A stretch of DNA of 64,000 nt from positions 42,661 to 106,660 of the forward strand of contig CATXXF010000002.1 of the NCBI GenBank assembly GCA_958403395.1, given 5' to 3'. The DNA comes from an uncultured Collinsella sp. Its GTDB lineage: Bacteria > Actinomycetota > Coriobacteriia > Coriobacteriales > Coriobacteriaceae. The translations under genes and the position numbers were made by a program. The notes beneath the pieces were generated by a model that saw only the letters and a program-made list of their open reading frames with translations, was not told the origin of the DNA and made no database searches. This document shows positions 19,128-27,538 of the stretch, piece by piece; the first letter of the stretch is position 1; the number at the start of each line of letters is the position of its first letter.

Positions 19128-19215
19128 TCAGGTGCCGGATCTTGCTCCTCAAACCGTCGCTTGCGTACCCAAAGTACGCTGCGCTCCTCTTTCGGGGCAA
19201 TCTCCGGCACCTGAG
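19128..19215. repeat. 88-base inverted repeat with inner palindrome
   Basis: The outer arms CTCAGGTGCCGGA (19128-19140) and TCCGGCACCTGAG (19203-19215) pair, with partial pairing continuing inward, and an inner near-palindrome centred on the AAAG of GTACCCAAAGTACGC adds a second stem. It sits between reductase 2 and the activator without breaking the operon. It is unrelated to family IR-A and looks like a small mobile or REP-like element. Confidence 0.7.
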
Positions 19216-19277
19216 AAACCTAGAGCTAAGGCGCCTGAACGCGCCGCTACCTTTGATGTTTAGATTGGGAGAGAGCC

Positions 19278-20042
19278 ATGATAGGGATCGGGATCGATAT
19301 CGGGTCTACGGCGGCCAAGGCTGCTGTGGTCGACGGGGAGGGTTCGGTGGCGTGGACGTGCGTGCAGCCAACTGGGTTCTCCTCGGTCGATGCTTCCGAG
19401 CGGCTGCGCGAGGCACTGGCAGCGGCTGGCTACGACGTGGCTGCCGACGACGCGCGCGTGATCGCGACCGGCTACGGTCGTGTCGCCGTGCCCTATGCGC
19501 ACAAGGTCGTGACCGAGATCACCTGCCACGGTACCGGTGCCGTGCGCCTGTTTGGCGATCACGGCACGGTGATCGACGTGGGCGGACAGGATACCAAGGT
19601 CATCCAACTCGAGGGCGGTCGCGTGGCCAAATTTGCCATGAACGACAAGTGTGCTGCCGGCACAGGCCGCTTTTTGGAGATCATGGCCGACCGCCTGGGC
19701 ATTTCCCAGCAGCAGATGGCCGACCTGGCACGTTCCGGCGAGCCCACCAAGATCAGCAGCATGTGCACGGTGTTTGCCGAAAGCGAGGTCATCAGCCTGA
19801 TCGGTCGCGGTGAGCCGCGCGAGAACATTGCGCGTGGCGTGATTGACAGCGTGGTCTCGCGCGTGGCGACCATGGCCGGGCAGGCCGCGGGCGCCCCGTA
19901 CTACCTGACCGGTGGCCTGTGCGAGAACGCCTTCGTGGTGGAGCGGTTGGGCGAGCTGCTGGGGTCGCCGGTGACCACCTCGCCCCAGGCTCGCTTTGCC
20001 GGTGCCATCGGCGCGGCGATTCTCGCCGCCGCCTTGGCCTAG
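19278..20042 (+). CDS. ATP-dependent reductase activator, HgdC/BadF-BcrD type
   Basis: A 254-residue ASKHA-fold ATPase that drives low-potential electrons into 2-hydroxyacyl-CoA dehydratase or double-cubane enzymes. GIDIGSTAAK at 5-14 is the phosphate loop, VIDVGGQDTK near 108 is the second, and the two cysteines that hold the [4Fe-4S] cluster between the subunits of the dimer are present: Cys125 (KCAAGTGRF) and Cys163 (CTVFAESEV), at the spacing of HgdC. It is the only activator in the window and probably serves both paralogous reductases. ATG 19278 follows GGGAGAG. Confidence 0.92.
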   Translation: MIGIGIDIGSTAAKAAVVDGEGSVAWTCVQPTGFSSVDASERLREALAAAGYDVAADDARVIATGYGRVAVPYAHKVVTEITCHGTGAVRLFGDHGTVIDVGGQDTKVIQLEGGRVAKFAMNDKCAAGTGRFLEIMADRLGISQQQMADLARSGEPTKISSMCTVFAESEVISLIGRGEPRENIARGVIDSVVSRVATMAGQAAGAPYYLTGGLCENAFVVERLGELLGSPVTTSPQARFAGAIGAAILAAALA

Positions 20043-20056
20043 GGGTGTACCGCGAC

Positions 20057-21274
20057 ATGCGCATCCTCAATATCTCGGCACAAAAACCAGATAGCACCGG
20101 CAGCGGCACCTACCTTGCCGCGCTCGTGCGCGAACAGATCGAGACGGGGCATTGCGCCGCCGTGCTTTGCGGCGCGGCACCGGGTGATACCCAAGGCGAG
20201 CTGGATCGGCGTGCTGCCGTGTTTGCCGTACCGTTCGAGTCGCCCGAGCTGCCGTTTCCCATCTGCGGTATGTCCGATGTCATGCCCTATTCCTCTACAC
20301 GCTATCGTGACCTGACGCCTTCGATGCTCAGGGCATTTGAGCGGGCATTTGCTGCTGCTATCGATCGGGCGGTGGCTGAGTTTCGGCCCGATCTGGTGCT
20401 CTGTCACCACCTGTATCTGGTGACCGCATTGGCGCGCGAGTGCGTCCGGGGCGTGCCGGTTGTTGCCGTGTGCCATTCGACCGACCTGCGCCAGCTGCGT
20501 TCGCATGCGCTCGAGCGCGATCGCATCGTAAGTGCGGTTCGTCGGCTCGATGCCGTCTTTGCGCTCCATGCTGAGCAGGCTGAGCAGATTGGCCTGGTGT
20601 GCGGCGTCGATGTCGATCGCATCCACGTGATTGGGACGGGCTACGACCATCGCGTCTTCTGCCGCGACGCGAGCGTGGCGAGGCAGCCGGGATCGCTTGC
20701 GTACGTGGGCAAGATTTGCTTTAAAAAGGGCGTCGAGTCGCTGGTTCGAGCCGTGTCATTGCCGATTGACGATGACGTCCGCCCATCTGGCTTGGTACTT
20801 GTGGGCGGCCGCGGGGACGATGCCGAGTACGCGCGTATCGAGCGCTTGACCGCGGCTTCGGATGTGCCGGTGACGCTGGCGGGGCGCTTGGATAGCGATG
20901 AGCTCGTGCGTGCCTACCGCAGTTCCGACGTCTTTGTGCTGCCTTCGTTTTACGAGGGTCTGCCGCTCGTGACGATCGAGGCCCTCGCGTGCGGTTGCAA
21001 AGTTGTGGCGACCGATTTGCCCGGCGTTCGTCCCTGGATGGAGGCGATGCTTCCCGGTGCTCCCGTGACGTGGGTGGCATCGCCGCGTATGACGGATGTC
21101 GACACGCCCGTGGCGGCCGACCTTCCGTTGTTTGAGCGCGCGCTGGCAGACGCTATCGCGCAGGCGCTTGCGGCGCCGCGTTCGACGTTCGAGCCGTCGG
21201 CGGTCTCTTGGGAAGCGTGCATGGCGCGTATACTTAAAGTCGTTGATTTGTTGGAAGGGGGTTCGTATGGCTAA
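20057..21274 (+). CDS. GT4-type glycosyltransferase coupled to selD
   Basis: A 405-residue GT-B fold glycosyltransferase. MRILNISAQKPDSTGSGTYL is the N-terminal acceptor-domain start, and FVLPSFYEGLPLVTIEALA near 294-312 is the nucleotide-sugar (EX7E-like) motif of family GT4. ATG 20057 lies 14 bases after the activator; the stop overlaps the selD start by eight bases (ATGGCTAA), so the two are translationally coupled. In selenoneine clusters a glycosyltransferase (SenB) uses selenophosphate made by a SelD homologue to form a selenosugar; a similar job here is only a hypothesis. A cell-envelope role is the alternative. Confidence 0.85.
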   Translation: MRILNISAQKPDSTGSGTYLAALVREQIETGHCAAVLCGAAPGDTQGELDRRAAVFAVPFESPELPFPICGMSDVMPYSSTRYRDLTPSMLRAFERAFAAAIDRAVAEFRPDLVLCHHLYLVTALARECVRGVPVVAVCHSTDLRQLRSHALERDRIVSAVRRLDAVFALHAEQAEQIGLVCGVDVDRIHVIGTGYDHRVFCRDASVARQPGSLAYVGKICFKKGVESLVRAVSLPIDDDVRPSGLVLVGGRGDDAEYARIERLTAASDVPVTLAGRLDSDELVRAYRSSDVFVLPSFYEGLPLVTIEALACGCKVVATDLPGVRPWMEAMLPGAPVTWVASPRMTDVDTPVAADLPLFERALADAIAQALAAPRSTFEPSAVSWEACMARILKVVDLLEGGSYG

Positions 21275-22316
21275 GGACACCATGAAGCTCACGTCTATGA
21301 CGGCCGCGAGCGGTTGAGCCGCTAAGTTGGCTCCCGGAGCCCTCGCCCAGGTCCTGGGCGACTTACCCAATGTGCATAACGACAACCTGCTCGTGGGGTT
21401 CGATACCTCCGACGATGCGAGCGTCTTTCGCGTAGGGGAGAACCTGGGGCTCGTGCAGTCCATTGACTTCTTCCCACCGATGGTTGACGACCCGTTCCTC
21501 TTTGGCCAGATCGCCGCGGCCAACTCGCTGTCGGACATCTACGCCATGGGCGGGCGGCCGAGCCATGCCATGAACCTGCTGTGCATTCCGAGCTGCCTGG
21601 GCGTTGAGGTTGCCGGCCAGATTCTGGCGGGCGGCGCCGACAAGTGCGTCGAGGCGGGTTGCTCCATCGCGGGCGGCCACACCATCAACGACGACGAGCC
21701 CAAGTACGGTCTGTCCGTGAGCGGCTTTGTGCCACTCGACCGTATGCTCGCCAACAGCGGCGCGCACGTGGGCGATGTTCTGCTGCTGACCAAGGCGATC
21801 GGCTCGGGCATCATCACCACGGCCATTAAGGGCGAGCTCATCGAGCAGGACGAGGCCGCAGCCATGTTTGACTCGATGCGCACCCTCAACGAGGCTCCGA
21901 TTCGTCTGGCCGAGGGACTCGAGCTTCACGGCTGCACCGACATTACGGGCTTTGGCCTGATCGGGCATGCGTGCGAGATGGCCGAGGGCTCGGGCGTGCA
22001 GGTTGAGCTTGCGTCGGGGGCGGTGTCGCTCTTTGACCAGGTGCTCGACATGGCGCGTCTGGGCATTATCCCTGCTGGCTCCTACCGCAACCAGGACTTC
22101 TTTGGCCCGCGCGTGGCTGCCGACGAGGACCTTGAGCCGGGCATGCTCGACGCGCTGTACGATCCGCAGACTTCGGGCGGTTTGCTTATTGCGGCGCCCG
22201 CGGCGGATGTGGATGAGCTTGCGCGTCGTTTACATGCCGAGGGGCGCATCGCCGCCACAATCGGCCGCGTGTGCGAGCCGGTGCCGGGCGGTCCTGCCGT
22301 TCGCGTTGTGCATTAA
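21267..22316 (+). CDS. selD: selenide, water dikinase, itself a selenoprotein (Sec17)
   Basis: Makes selenophosphate from selenide and ATP. Reading TGA at 21315-21317 as selenocysteine joins the N-terminus MAKDTMKLTSMTAASG to the rest of the protein, giving 349 residues. The Sec is residue 17 and Lys is residue 20, exactly the catalytic Cys17 and Lys20 of E. coli SelD. The second Cys of the usual GCGCK is Ala here. VGFDTSDDASVF, AANSLSDIYAMGG and GGHTINDDEPKYG follow. A start downstream of the TGA would remove the catalytic loop. A hairpin with an AGGTC loop lies 31 bases past the TGA. Confidence 0.96.
21344..21360 (+). promoter_or_regulatory. candidate bacterial SECIS of selD
   Basis: CGCCC (21344-21348) pairs with GGGCG (21356-21360) around AGGTCCT, which resembles the AGGUCU loop of the E. 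coli fdhF SECIS. The loop is about 31 bases after the UGA, longer than in fdhF (17) but within the spread known for bacteria. Confidence 0.65.
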
Positions 22317-22332
22317 GGAAAACCGTTTATGC

Positions 22333-22362
22333 GACCGCCTACTGTTCTGGGCGGTCCCTTTT
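22333..22362 (+). terminator. terminator-like hairpin between selD and yedF
   Basis: GACCGCC pairs with GGGCGGTC, then CCTTTT. It could partly stop transcription after selD, or attenuate yedF and its followers. Confidence 0.55.
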
Positions 22363-22376
22363 GAAAGGAATTTGCT

Positions 22377-23003
22377 ATGTCTACCAAAATTGAAGTCAAT
22401 GCCATGGGCGATGCCTGCCCGCTGCCCGTCGTCAAGACGCTTAAGGCACTCAAACAGCTCGATGGCGAGGGTGCCGTGGTGACCTCGGTCGATAACGAGA
22501 CCGCCGTCAAGAACATCTCCAAGATGGCGCAGGAGAAGGGCTGCACGGCCTCGGTCGAGAAGGTTTCTGACGCCGAGTGGCACGTGACCGTGGCGACCTC
22601 TGGCGCCGTTGCCGTGGCCGATCCTGAGCAGGATGGCGCTGCCTTCTGCGACGCCAGCGCCGGCAAGGGCAAGCTCGTCATTTCCGTCTACACCGACTGC
22701 ATGGGCCGTGGCGATGACGAGCTGGGCCACAAGCTCATGAAGGCGTTTATCTTTGCCGTGACGCAGCAGGAGGAGCTGCCCGCGACCATGCTGTTCTACA
22801 ACGGCGGTGCCAAGCTCACCGTCGAGGGCTCACCGGTGCTCGACGACCTGAAGGGGCTGGCTGAGCAGGGTGTCGAGATTCTCACCTGCGGTACCTGCCT
22901 CGACCACTATGGCATTAAAGACCAACTTGCGGTGGGCGAGGTCACCAACATGTACGTGATCGTGGAGAAGATGGAGCAGGCCGTGCGCGTCGTGCGCCCG
23001 TAG
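22377..23003 (+). CDS. yedF: selenium metabolism protein YedF
   Basis: A 208-residue two-domain protein. Residues 1-75 are a TusA/SirA-like sulfur carrier domain with MGDACPLPVVKTLK, where Cys14 would carry S or Se. Residues 95-208 are a DsrE-like domain (GKLVISVYTDCMGRGDDELGHKLMK, then LTCGTCLDHYG). This two-domain form is known to co-occur with selD in genomes with selenium-dependent molybdenum hydroxylases, and one such enzyme is encoded at 53233-56978. It probably handles selenium, although its reaction is unproven. Confidence 0.92.
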   Translation: MSTKIEVNAMGDACPLPVVKTLKALKQLDGEGAVVTSVDNETAVKNISKMAQEKGCTASVEKVSDAEWHVTVATSGAVAVADPEQDGAAFCDASAGKGKLVISVYTDCMGRGDDELGHKLMKAFIFAVTQQEELPATMLFYNGGAKLTVEGSPVLDDLKGLAEQGVEILTCGTCLDHYGIKDQLAVGEVTNMYVIVEKMEQAVRVVRP

Positions 23004-23022
23004 CGTATTGGTTGGAGTTGCC

Positions 23023-23274
23023 ATGAGGGAGAAGCGCCCGGCGCTTGTCATCACGTTTCCCACCACGGCGGCCGCCATGGGTTGCGAGTCCCTGTGCGTC
23101 GAGCGCGGCCTTCCCGGGCGAACGATTCCCGTGCCCGGGGAGGTCGCTGCCGGCTGCGGTCTGGCGTGGAAGGCGTTGCCTGTCGATGAGGAGCTGCTGC
23201 GCGGCGAACTCGCCGCGGCGGGCATTCTCACCGAGGGCTTTACGGTTATTGATATGTGGGAGGTCGCGCGATGA
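23023..23274 (+). CDS. DUF3343 putative Se/S carrier protein
   Basis: An 83-residue single-domain protein. The core reads LVITFPTTAAAMGCESLC with Cys21 and Cys25, VPGEVAAGCGLAWKA with Cys45. The domain is small and found with SelD, YedF and EF2568-type desulfurases; it has been called a putative Se/S carrier, but no reaction is known. ATG 23023 follows GGAG. Its stop overlaps the desulfurase start as ATGA, so they are made together. A second longer DUF3343 protein is at 50994-51389. Confidence 0.85.
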   Translation: MREKRPALVITFPTTAAAMGCESLCVERGLPGRTIPVPGEVAAGCGLAWKALPVDEELLRGELAAAGILTEGFTVIDMWEVAR

Positions 23275-24410
23275 TCTATCTGGATAACGCGGCGACGACC
23301 ATGCACAAGCCGCAGACGGTCATCGATGCCGTGACGCAGGCGATGTGCTCGCTCGGCAATGCCGGGCGCGGCGCCACGTCGGGTGCGCTCGACGCGGCGC
23401 GTACGATTCACGGTTGCCGTGCCAAGCTCGCGCGCCTTTTAGGTTGCCCGAGGGCGGACCATGTGTGCTTTACGCCCAACTCCACGGCGGCGCTCAACAC
23501 CGTCATCAATGGCGTGGTGCGCCCCGGCGACCGTGTGGTCACAACGGTGCTCGAGCACAACTCCGTGCTGCGTCCGCTTAACCGCCTTGCGGCAGAGCAG
23601 GGTGTGACCGTTGAGCATGCGGGCTGCGATGCGAGCGGCGTGCTCGACTACGACGAGCTCGAGCGGTTGGTCACGCTGGGCACGCGTGCTGTGGTGGTGA
23701 CGCACGCCTCCAATGTGACCGGCAACGCGGTCGACATTGCGCGCGTGGCGGCGATGGCTCATGCTGCCGGTGCGCTGGTGATCGTCGACGCCTCGCAGTC
23801 TGCCGGTACGGCGAAGATCGACATGCAGGCCATGGGGCTCGACGTCGTGTGCTTTACCGGCCACAAGGGATTGATGGGCCCGCAGGGCACCGGCGGTCTG
23901 GCCGTGGCGGAGGGTGTCGACGTGGCGCCCTGGGCCATGGGCGGCACGGGCGTGCACAGCTTCGATGCGCTGCAGCCGCTTGAGTGGCCCACGCGCCTTG
24001 AGGCGGGCACGCTCAACGGTCACGGCATCGCGGGCCTTTCTGCCGGTCTCGACTTTATTGAGGCCCAGGGCGGGGTCGAGGCGATTGCGGCGCATGAGCA
24101 CTCGCTTGCCGAGCGCTTCCTCGCCGGTGTTCGCGAACTCCCCGGCATTGCGCTCTACGGTGCGTTTGACCAGTCCGTGCGCTCGGCGATCGTATCACTC
24201 AACGTGGGTGATATCGACTCTGCCGAGATTTCGGACGCGCTCATGCAAGGGTGGGGGATTGCGACGCGCCCCGGTGCTCATTGCGCTCCGCTCATGCACC
24301 GCGCGCTGAGGACCGAGCGCCAGGGCGTCGTCCGCTTCTCGTTTGGGTATTTCAACACGGACGAGGAAGTTGACACCGCGATTGATGCTTTGCGCGATTT
24401 AGCCTGCTAA
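23271..24410 (+). CDS. cysteine desulfurase-family protein (EF2568-like)
   Basis: A 379-residue class V PLP enzyme. MIYLDNAATTMHKP opens the protein, FTGHKGLMGPQGTGG holds the PLP lysine (Lys199), and RPGAHCAPLMH near 331 holds the Cys that would take the persulfide or perselenide. In Enterococcus faecalis a close family member lies in the selenium-dependent molybdenum hydroxylase cluster, so this enzyme may release Se or S from (seleno)cysteine for that pathway. It overlaps DUF3343 by four bases and is followed by a terminator. Confidence 0.9.
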   Translation: MIYLDNAATTMHKPQTVIDAVTQAMCSLGNAGRGATSGALDAARTIHGCRAKLARLLGCPRADHVCFTPNSTAALNTVINGVVRPGDRVVTTVLEHNSVLRPLNRLAAEQGVTVEHAGCDASGVLDYDELERLVTLGTRAVVVTHASNVTGNAVDIARVAAMAHAAGALVIVDASQSAGTAKIDMQAMGLDVVCFTGHKGLMGPQGTGGLAVAEGVDVAPWAMGGTGVHSFDALQPLEWPTRLEAGTLNGHGIAGLSAGLDFIEAQGGVEAIAAHEHSLAERFLAGVRELPGIALYGAFDQSVRSAIVSLNVGDIDSAEISDALMQGWGIATRPGAHCAPLMHRALRTERQGVVRFSFGYFNTDEEVDTAIDALRDLAC

Positions 24411-24434
24411 AGCTGCTAGACCGTTTATACTTGC

Positions 24435-24465
24435 GGGATGGGTGTTTTTGCCCGTCCCGTTTTTG
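24435..24465 (+). terminator. terminator after the selD-yedF-csd operon
   Basis: GGGATGGG (24435-24442) pairs with CCCGTCCC (24451-24458) with one G-T mismatch position, followed by GTTTTTG. It also lies just before brnQ, so it may double as the brnQ leader. Confidence 0.7.
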
Positions 24466-24487
24466 TTTCGACCCGAAAGGTGCTCTC

Positions 24488-25846
24488 ATGGCCTCATCCG
24501 CCCCGCGTGGTCTACGCTCCGATCATGTCGTTACCGTTGGCATCGCCCTGTTCTCGATGCTCTTTGGCGCTGGCAACCTCATTATTCCGCCGCTGCTGGC
24601 GCTGCAGGCAGGTTCTGCCACGCCGGTCGCCATGCTCGGCTTTCTGATTGCCGCCATCGGCCTGCCCGTCATGGGTTTTATCGCCGTGGCGCTTGCCGGA
24701 ACGGCGCGCGAGCTTGCCGGCCGCGTGCATCCCAAGTTTGGTGAGTTTTTTGTCGCGGCGGTGTATCTGGCCATCGGCCCGTGCCTGGCCATTCCGCGCA
24801 CGAGCTCCACGGCCTTCGAGATGCTAGTGCCGCTGCTACCCGAGGGCGTTTCGCTCGGCACGGCACGTCTGGTGTTTGCCATCGGGTTCTTCGTCGTCGC
24901 GTTTGTGCTCACGCTGCGCCCGGGTGTCATCACGCGCGTGCTCGGCCGTATTACGGGCCCCGCGCTCATTGCGCTCATCGTGCTGGTTGTGGGTGCTGCC
25001 GTGATCTCGCCGCTGGGACCGGCTGCCGCGCCCCAGGCTCCCTACGATGCAGGCGCCGCCGTGCAGGGCTTTCTGACTGGCTATCAGACCATGGACCTGC
25101 TCGCGTCGCTCGCCTTTGGCATCATCATCGCCGAGACCATCCACGAGCTGGGTGTTACCGATGATAAGCGCGTGGCCTTTGAGATTTCGCGTTCCGGCGT
25201 GATCGCCGGCGTGCTCATGGCCATCATCTACTGTGGCTTGGGCCTTGCCGGAATGCAGCTCGGCACCGTGATGCCCGACGCCACCAACGGCGCCGCCATC
25301 CTTGCCCGTTCTGCCTCCATGCACTTTGGCCTTGCCGGCACGGTCGTGGTCTTCGCCATCTTCTTCCTCGCCTGCATGAACGTGTGCATCGGTCTCATCA
25401 GCTGCTGCTCGCGCTACTTCTGCGAGACGTATGTGGTCGAAGGGGGAGCAGAGGCCTCCGAGGAGGCCATGCGCCGTCCCTTTGCGATTCTCGCCTTTGT
25501 GTTCGCGGCGTTTTCGTGTGTGCTCTCCAACGTGGGCCTCGACGTGATTCTTATGTTCTCGGTGCCCATGCTCAACGCCTTGTATCCCGTTGCCATCGTG
25601 CTGGTACTGATGGGCCTGGTGCACGGCTTTTGCGACGCGCATCCGCAGGTGTGGGTGTGGGTCGGCGGCGTGGTTGCTGTGCAGAGTGTGATCACCTCGG
25701 TCCGCGATGCGTTCTTTGCGGGCGCGTGGCTGCCGTTCGATGCGCTGCCGCTTGCGGACATTGGAGCCGCGTGGGCGCCGGTTGCCGTGGTTGCCTTTGT
25801 GATCGGTCTGCTCCATAGTCGTTTTGTCGCACATTCGAGGAGCTAG
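24488..25846 (+). CDS. brnQ: branched-chain amino acid cation symporter BrnQ
   Basis: A 452-residue membrane protein with about 12 hydrophobic segments. FSMLFGAGNLIIPPLLAL is the strongly conserved N-terminal motif of the BrnQ (LIVCS) family, and GYQTMDLLASLAFGIIIAE is the second. It takes up leucine, isoleucine and valine with a cation. ATG 24488 follows GAAAGG; the frame upstream runs into the terminator and is not used. It is a single gene before the tRNA pair. Confidence 0.93.
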   Translation: MASSAPRGLRSDHVVTVGIALFSMLFGAGNLIIPPLLALQAGSATPVAMLGFLIAAIGLPVMGFIAVALAGTARELAGRVHPKFGEFFVAAVYLAIGPCLAIPRTSSTAFEMLVPLLPEGVSLGTARLVFAIGFFVVAFVLTLRPGVITRVLGRITGPALIALIVLVVGAAVISPLGPAAAPQAPYDAGAAVQGFLTGYQTMDLLASLAFGIIIAETIHELGVTDDKRVAFEISRSGVIAGVLMAIIYCGLGLAGMQLGTVMPDATNGAAILARSASMHFGLAGTVVVFAIFFLACMNVCIGLISCCSRYFCETYVVEGGAEASEEAMRRPFAILAFVFAAFSCVLSNVGLDVILMFSVPMLNALYPVAIVLVLMGLVHGFCDAHPQVWVWVGGVVAVQSVITSVRDAFFAGAWLPFDALPLADIGAAWAPVAVVAFVIGLLHSRFVAHSRS

Positions 25847-25857
25847 GGTTTCTGCGC

Positions 25858-25886
25858 TTGCACAGGCGGGGAGTCTCCCCTATAAT
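25858..25886 (+). promoter_or_regulatory. promoter of the tRNA-Pro/tRNA-Gly unit
   Basis: TTGCAC (25858-25863), 17-base spacer, TATAAT (25881-25886), about 50 bases before tRNA-Pro. This is the best sigma-70-type promoter in the window. Confidence 0.75.
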
Positions 25887-25937
25887 TTCTTTCGCTTTGG
25901 GACACGCAAGGTTTAGACCTTAGCTGCTCAACACCTT

Positions 25938-26014
25938 CGGGACGTGGCGCAGTTTGGTAGCGCGCCTGCTTTGGGAGCAGGATGTCGCAGGTTCAAATCC
26001 TGTCGTCCCGACCA
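25938..26014 (+). tRNA. tRNA-Pro (TGG)
   Basis: Acceptor CGGGACG pairs with CGTCCCG, the T arm is GCAGG-TTCAAAT-CCTGT, and the anticodon loop TTTGGGA gives TGG. CCA is encoded. Confidence 0.97.
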
Positions 26015-26020
26015 TATCTT

Positions 26021-26094
26021 GCGGGCGTAGTTCAATGGTAGAACCCCAGCCTTCCAAGCTGATGACGCGGGTTCGATTCCCGTCGCCCGCTCCA
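26021..26094 (+). tRNA. tRNA-Gly (TCC)
   Basis: Acceptor GCGGGCG pairs with CGCCCGC, the T arm is GCGGG-TTCGATT-CCCGT, and the anticodon loop CTTCCAA gives TCC. CCA is encoded. It is six bases after tRNA-Pro in the same transcript. Confidence 0.97.
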
Positions 26095-26108
26095 TAAGAT
26101 AGATGAAT

Positions 26109-26142
26109 GGCTCTGATTCCTTTTGGGACCAGAGCCGTTTTC
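26109..26142 (+). terminator. terminator of the tRNA unit
   Basis: GGCTCTG pairs with CAGAGCC and is followed by GTTTTC. Confidence 0.75.
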
Positions 26143-26175
26143 ATATACATGCCGGGGACCCCACATCCCCTCCTA

Positions 26176-26241
26176 AGTTGCGGTGAAATACGGACTGTTT
26201 TTGGCTTTTATGGCCCATGTAGTCCGTATTTCACCGCAACT
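26176..26241. repeat. long inverted repeat, copy 2 of family IR-A
   Basis: 21-base arms 26176-26196 and 26221-26241 pair perfectly. The arm starts AGTTGCGGTGAAATACGGAC. Confidence 0.9.
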
Positions 26242-26408
26242 ATTTGTAAGGTTGGATTTTGATGCCGTTGGGAGGGTCGTAGCGACCGTCTACCGAGAGT
26301 GGAAATATTTTTTGAAGCTCTGACCTGCGACGTCAAGCTTTTGGTCAGCTTTTGGCAAGGCCTGCGGACGGAAGCATGCGATAGCGTAATGGTATTCTCT
26401 CCGCCGTG

Positions 26409-27428
26409 ATGGTTATGGGGTTGGCCATGCTCGATAAAGGCAAACATTTTCCGCAGGCATATGCAAGGATGCTATTCTCGGCCGTTGGAATTCATCAAGA
26501 TGGACAGCTGCTTGCAACAATTGATCCTTGGGATGAACGCCGTGCGCGTGAGCTTATGCAGGAAGAGCTCATGCTTCGTCTTTACAACCACGTGTATGCG
26601 GATCCGGTCTATTGGAATAATCTTGGGGTTGAAGATCGTATCTTTCAGCTGGCATCCGCTATTGCGGTCGTTGAACCGGATGCTGTGTTTTGCGGAGCGA
26701 CAGCAGCGCTGCTCTACGGCATCGGCTCGGCGTATACGCTTCTGGATAAAGTGCAAGTGTTGCTGCCACGGTCTACAAGGCGTGATACGTATGAGTTCGT
26801 TGAATACAAGCGCTGGCGCCCGGGCGAAGTGTGGCGGCTTGGTCTGTTTACACTGACGGATCCGTGTCGAACGGTTGTTGATATCGCGCGATCGAGCGCC
26901 TTTCGCTATGCGCTGGGTTATGTCGATGGCTTGGCCCGTGAGTACGATGTCGAACGCGAAGAGCTGCGAGCATATGCGCAGGCAAATTGTCGAGGGCTGC
27001 ATGGCATCGCGCGTGCTTTTGACGTTTTTGATTATATGGATGGCAGGTCAGACAACGGCGGCGAGTCCGAGGCGAGAGCAGCGATGATTCTCGCTGGGGT
27101 TGCCGCGCCTGAGCTTCAAGTTGAGATAACGCGACCGGGAAACGCTGGCTATTATCTAGCAGATTATGGCTGGCAGATGCCAGACGGCTCATGGACGCTG
27201 GCAGAGCTGCATGGGCTAGGCAAGTTTGAAGACGAGGCTCAAAATGATCCAGAGCGGGCGGCGGCAAAAACGTATCGAGCGGCCCTCATGCGCGACGCGA
27301 ACCTTCGCGCCATGGGCCACAACATCATTCATTTCAAACTCTCGGACACCTACGACGTAGAATCGTTCGGTGCCATGATGCGCGGTTACGGCATTCCGAC
27401 AACAAAACCCTACGCCGAATCCCGATAG
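26409..27428 (+). CDS. AbiEi-like protein with C-terminal DUF559/PD-(D/E)XK-type region
   Basis: A 339-residue protein of a type common in Actinobacteria. The middle (FCGATAALLYGI, DPCRTVVDIARSS) matches the AbiEi antitoxin-like region; the end has GESEARAAMILAGV, ADYGWQMPDGSWTLAELHG and GKFEDEA, resembling the spaced acidic residues and Lys of PD-(D/E)XK nucleases. No AbiEii toxin lies beside it, so it is not a standard AbiE system. Start is uncertain among GTG 26406 and ATG 26409, 26415 and 26427. Codon use is less GC-biased than its neighbours, which hints at transfer. Function is unproven; defence is an inference. Confidence 0.65.
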   Translation: MVMGLAMLDKGKHFPQAYARMLFSAVGIHQDGQLLATIDPWDERRARELMQEELMLRLYNHVYADPVYWNNLGVEDRIFQLASAIAVVEPDAVFCGATAALLYGIGSAYTLLDKVQVLLPRSTRRDTYEFVEYKRWRPGEVWRLGLFTLTDPCRTVVDIARSSAFRYALGYVDGLAREYDVEREELRAYAQANCRGLHGIARAFDVFDYMDGRSDNGGESEARAAMILAGVAAPELQVEITRPGNAGYYLADYGWQMPDGSWTLAELHGLGKFEDEAQNDPERAAAKTYRAALMRDANLRAMGHNIIHFKLSDTYDVESFGAMMRGYGIPTTKPYAESR

Positions 27429-27454
27429 CAAAATCGTTCGCGGTCCACCTTCAA

Positions 27455-27525
27455 TAAGTTGCGGTGAAATACGGACTGTTGAGGCCTTTATAGGCATGAA
27501 ACAGTCCGTATTTCACCGCAACTTA
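27455..27525. repeat. long inverted repeat, copy 3 of family IR-A
   Basis: 26-base arms 27455-27480 and 27500-27525 pair perfectly around a 19-base loop, between two convergent genes. Confidence 0.9.
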
Positions 27526-27538
27526 GGGTGGGATGGGG

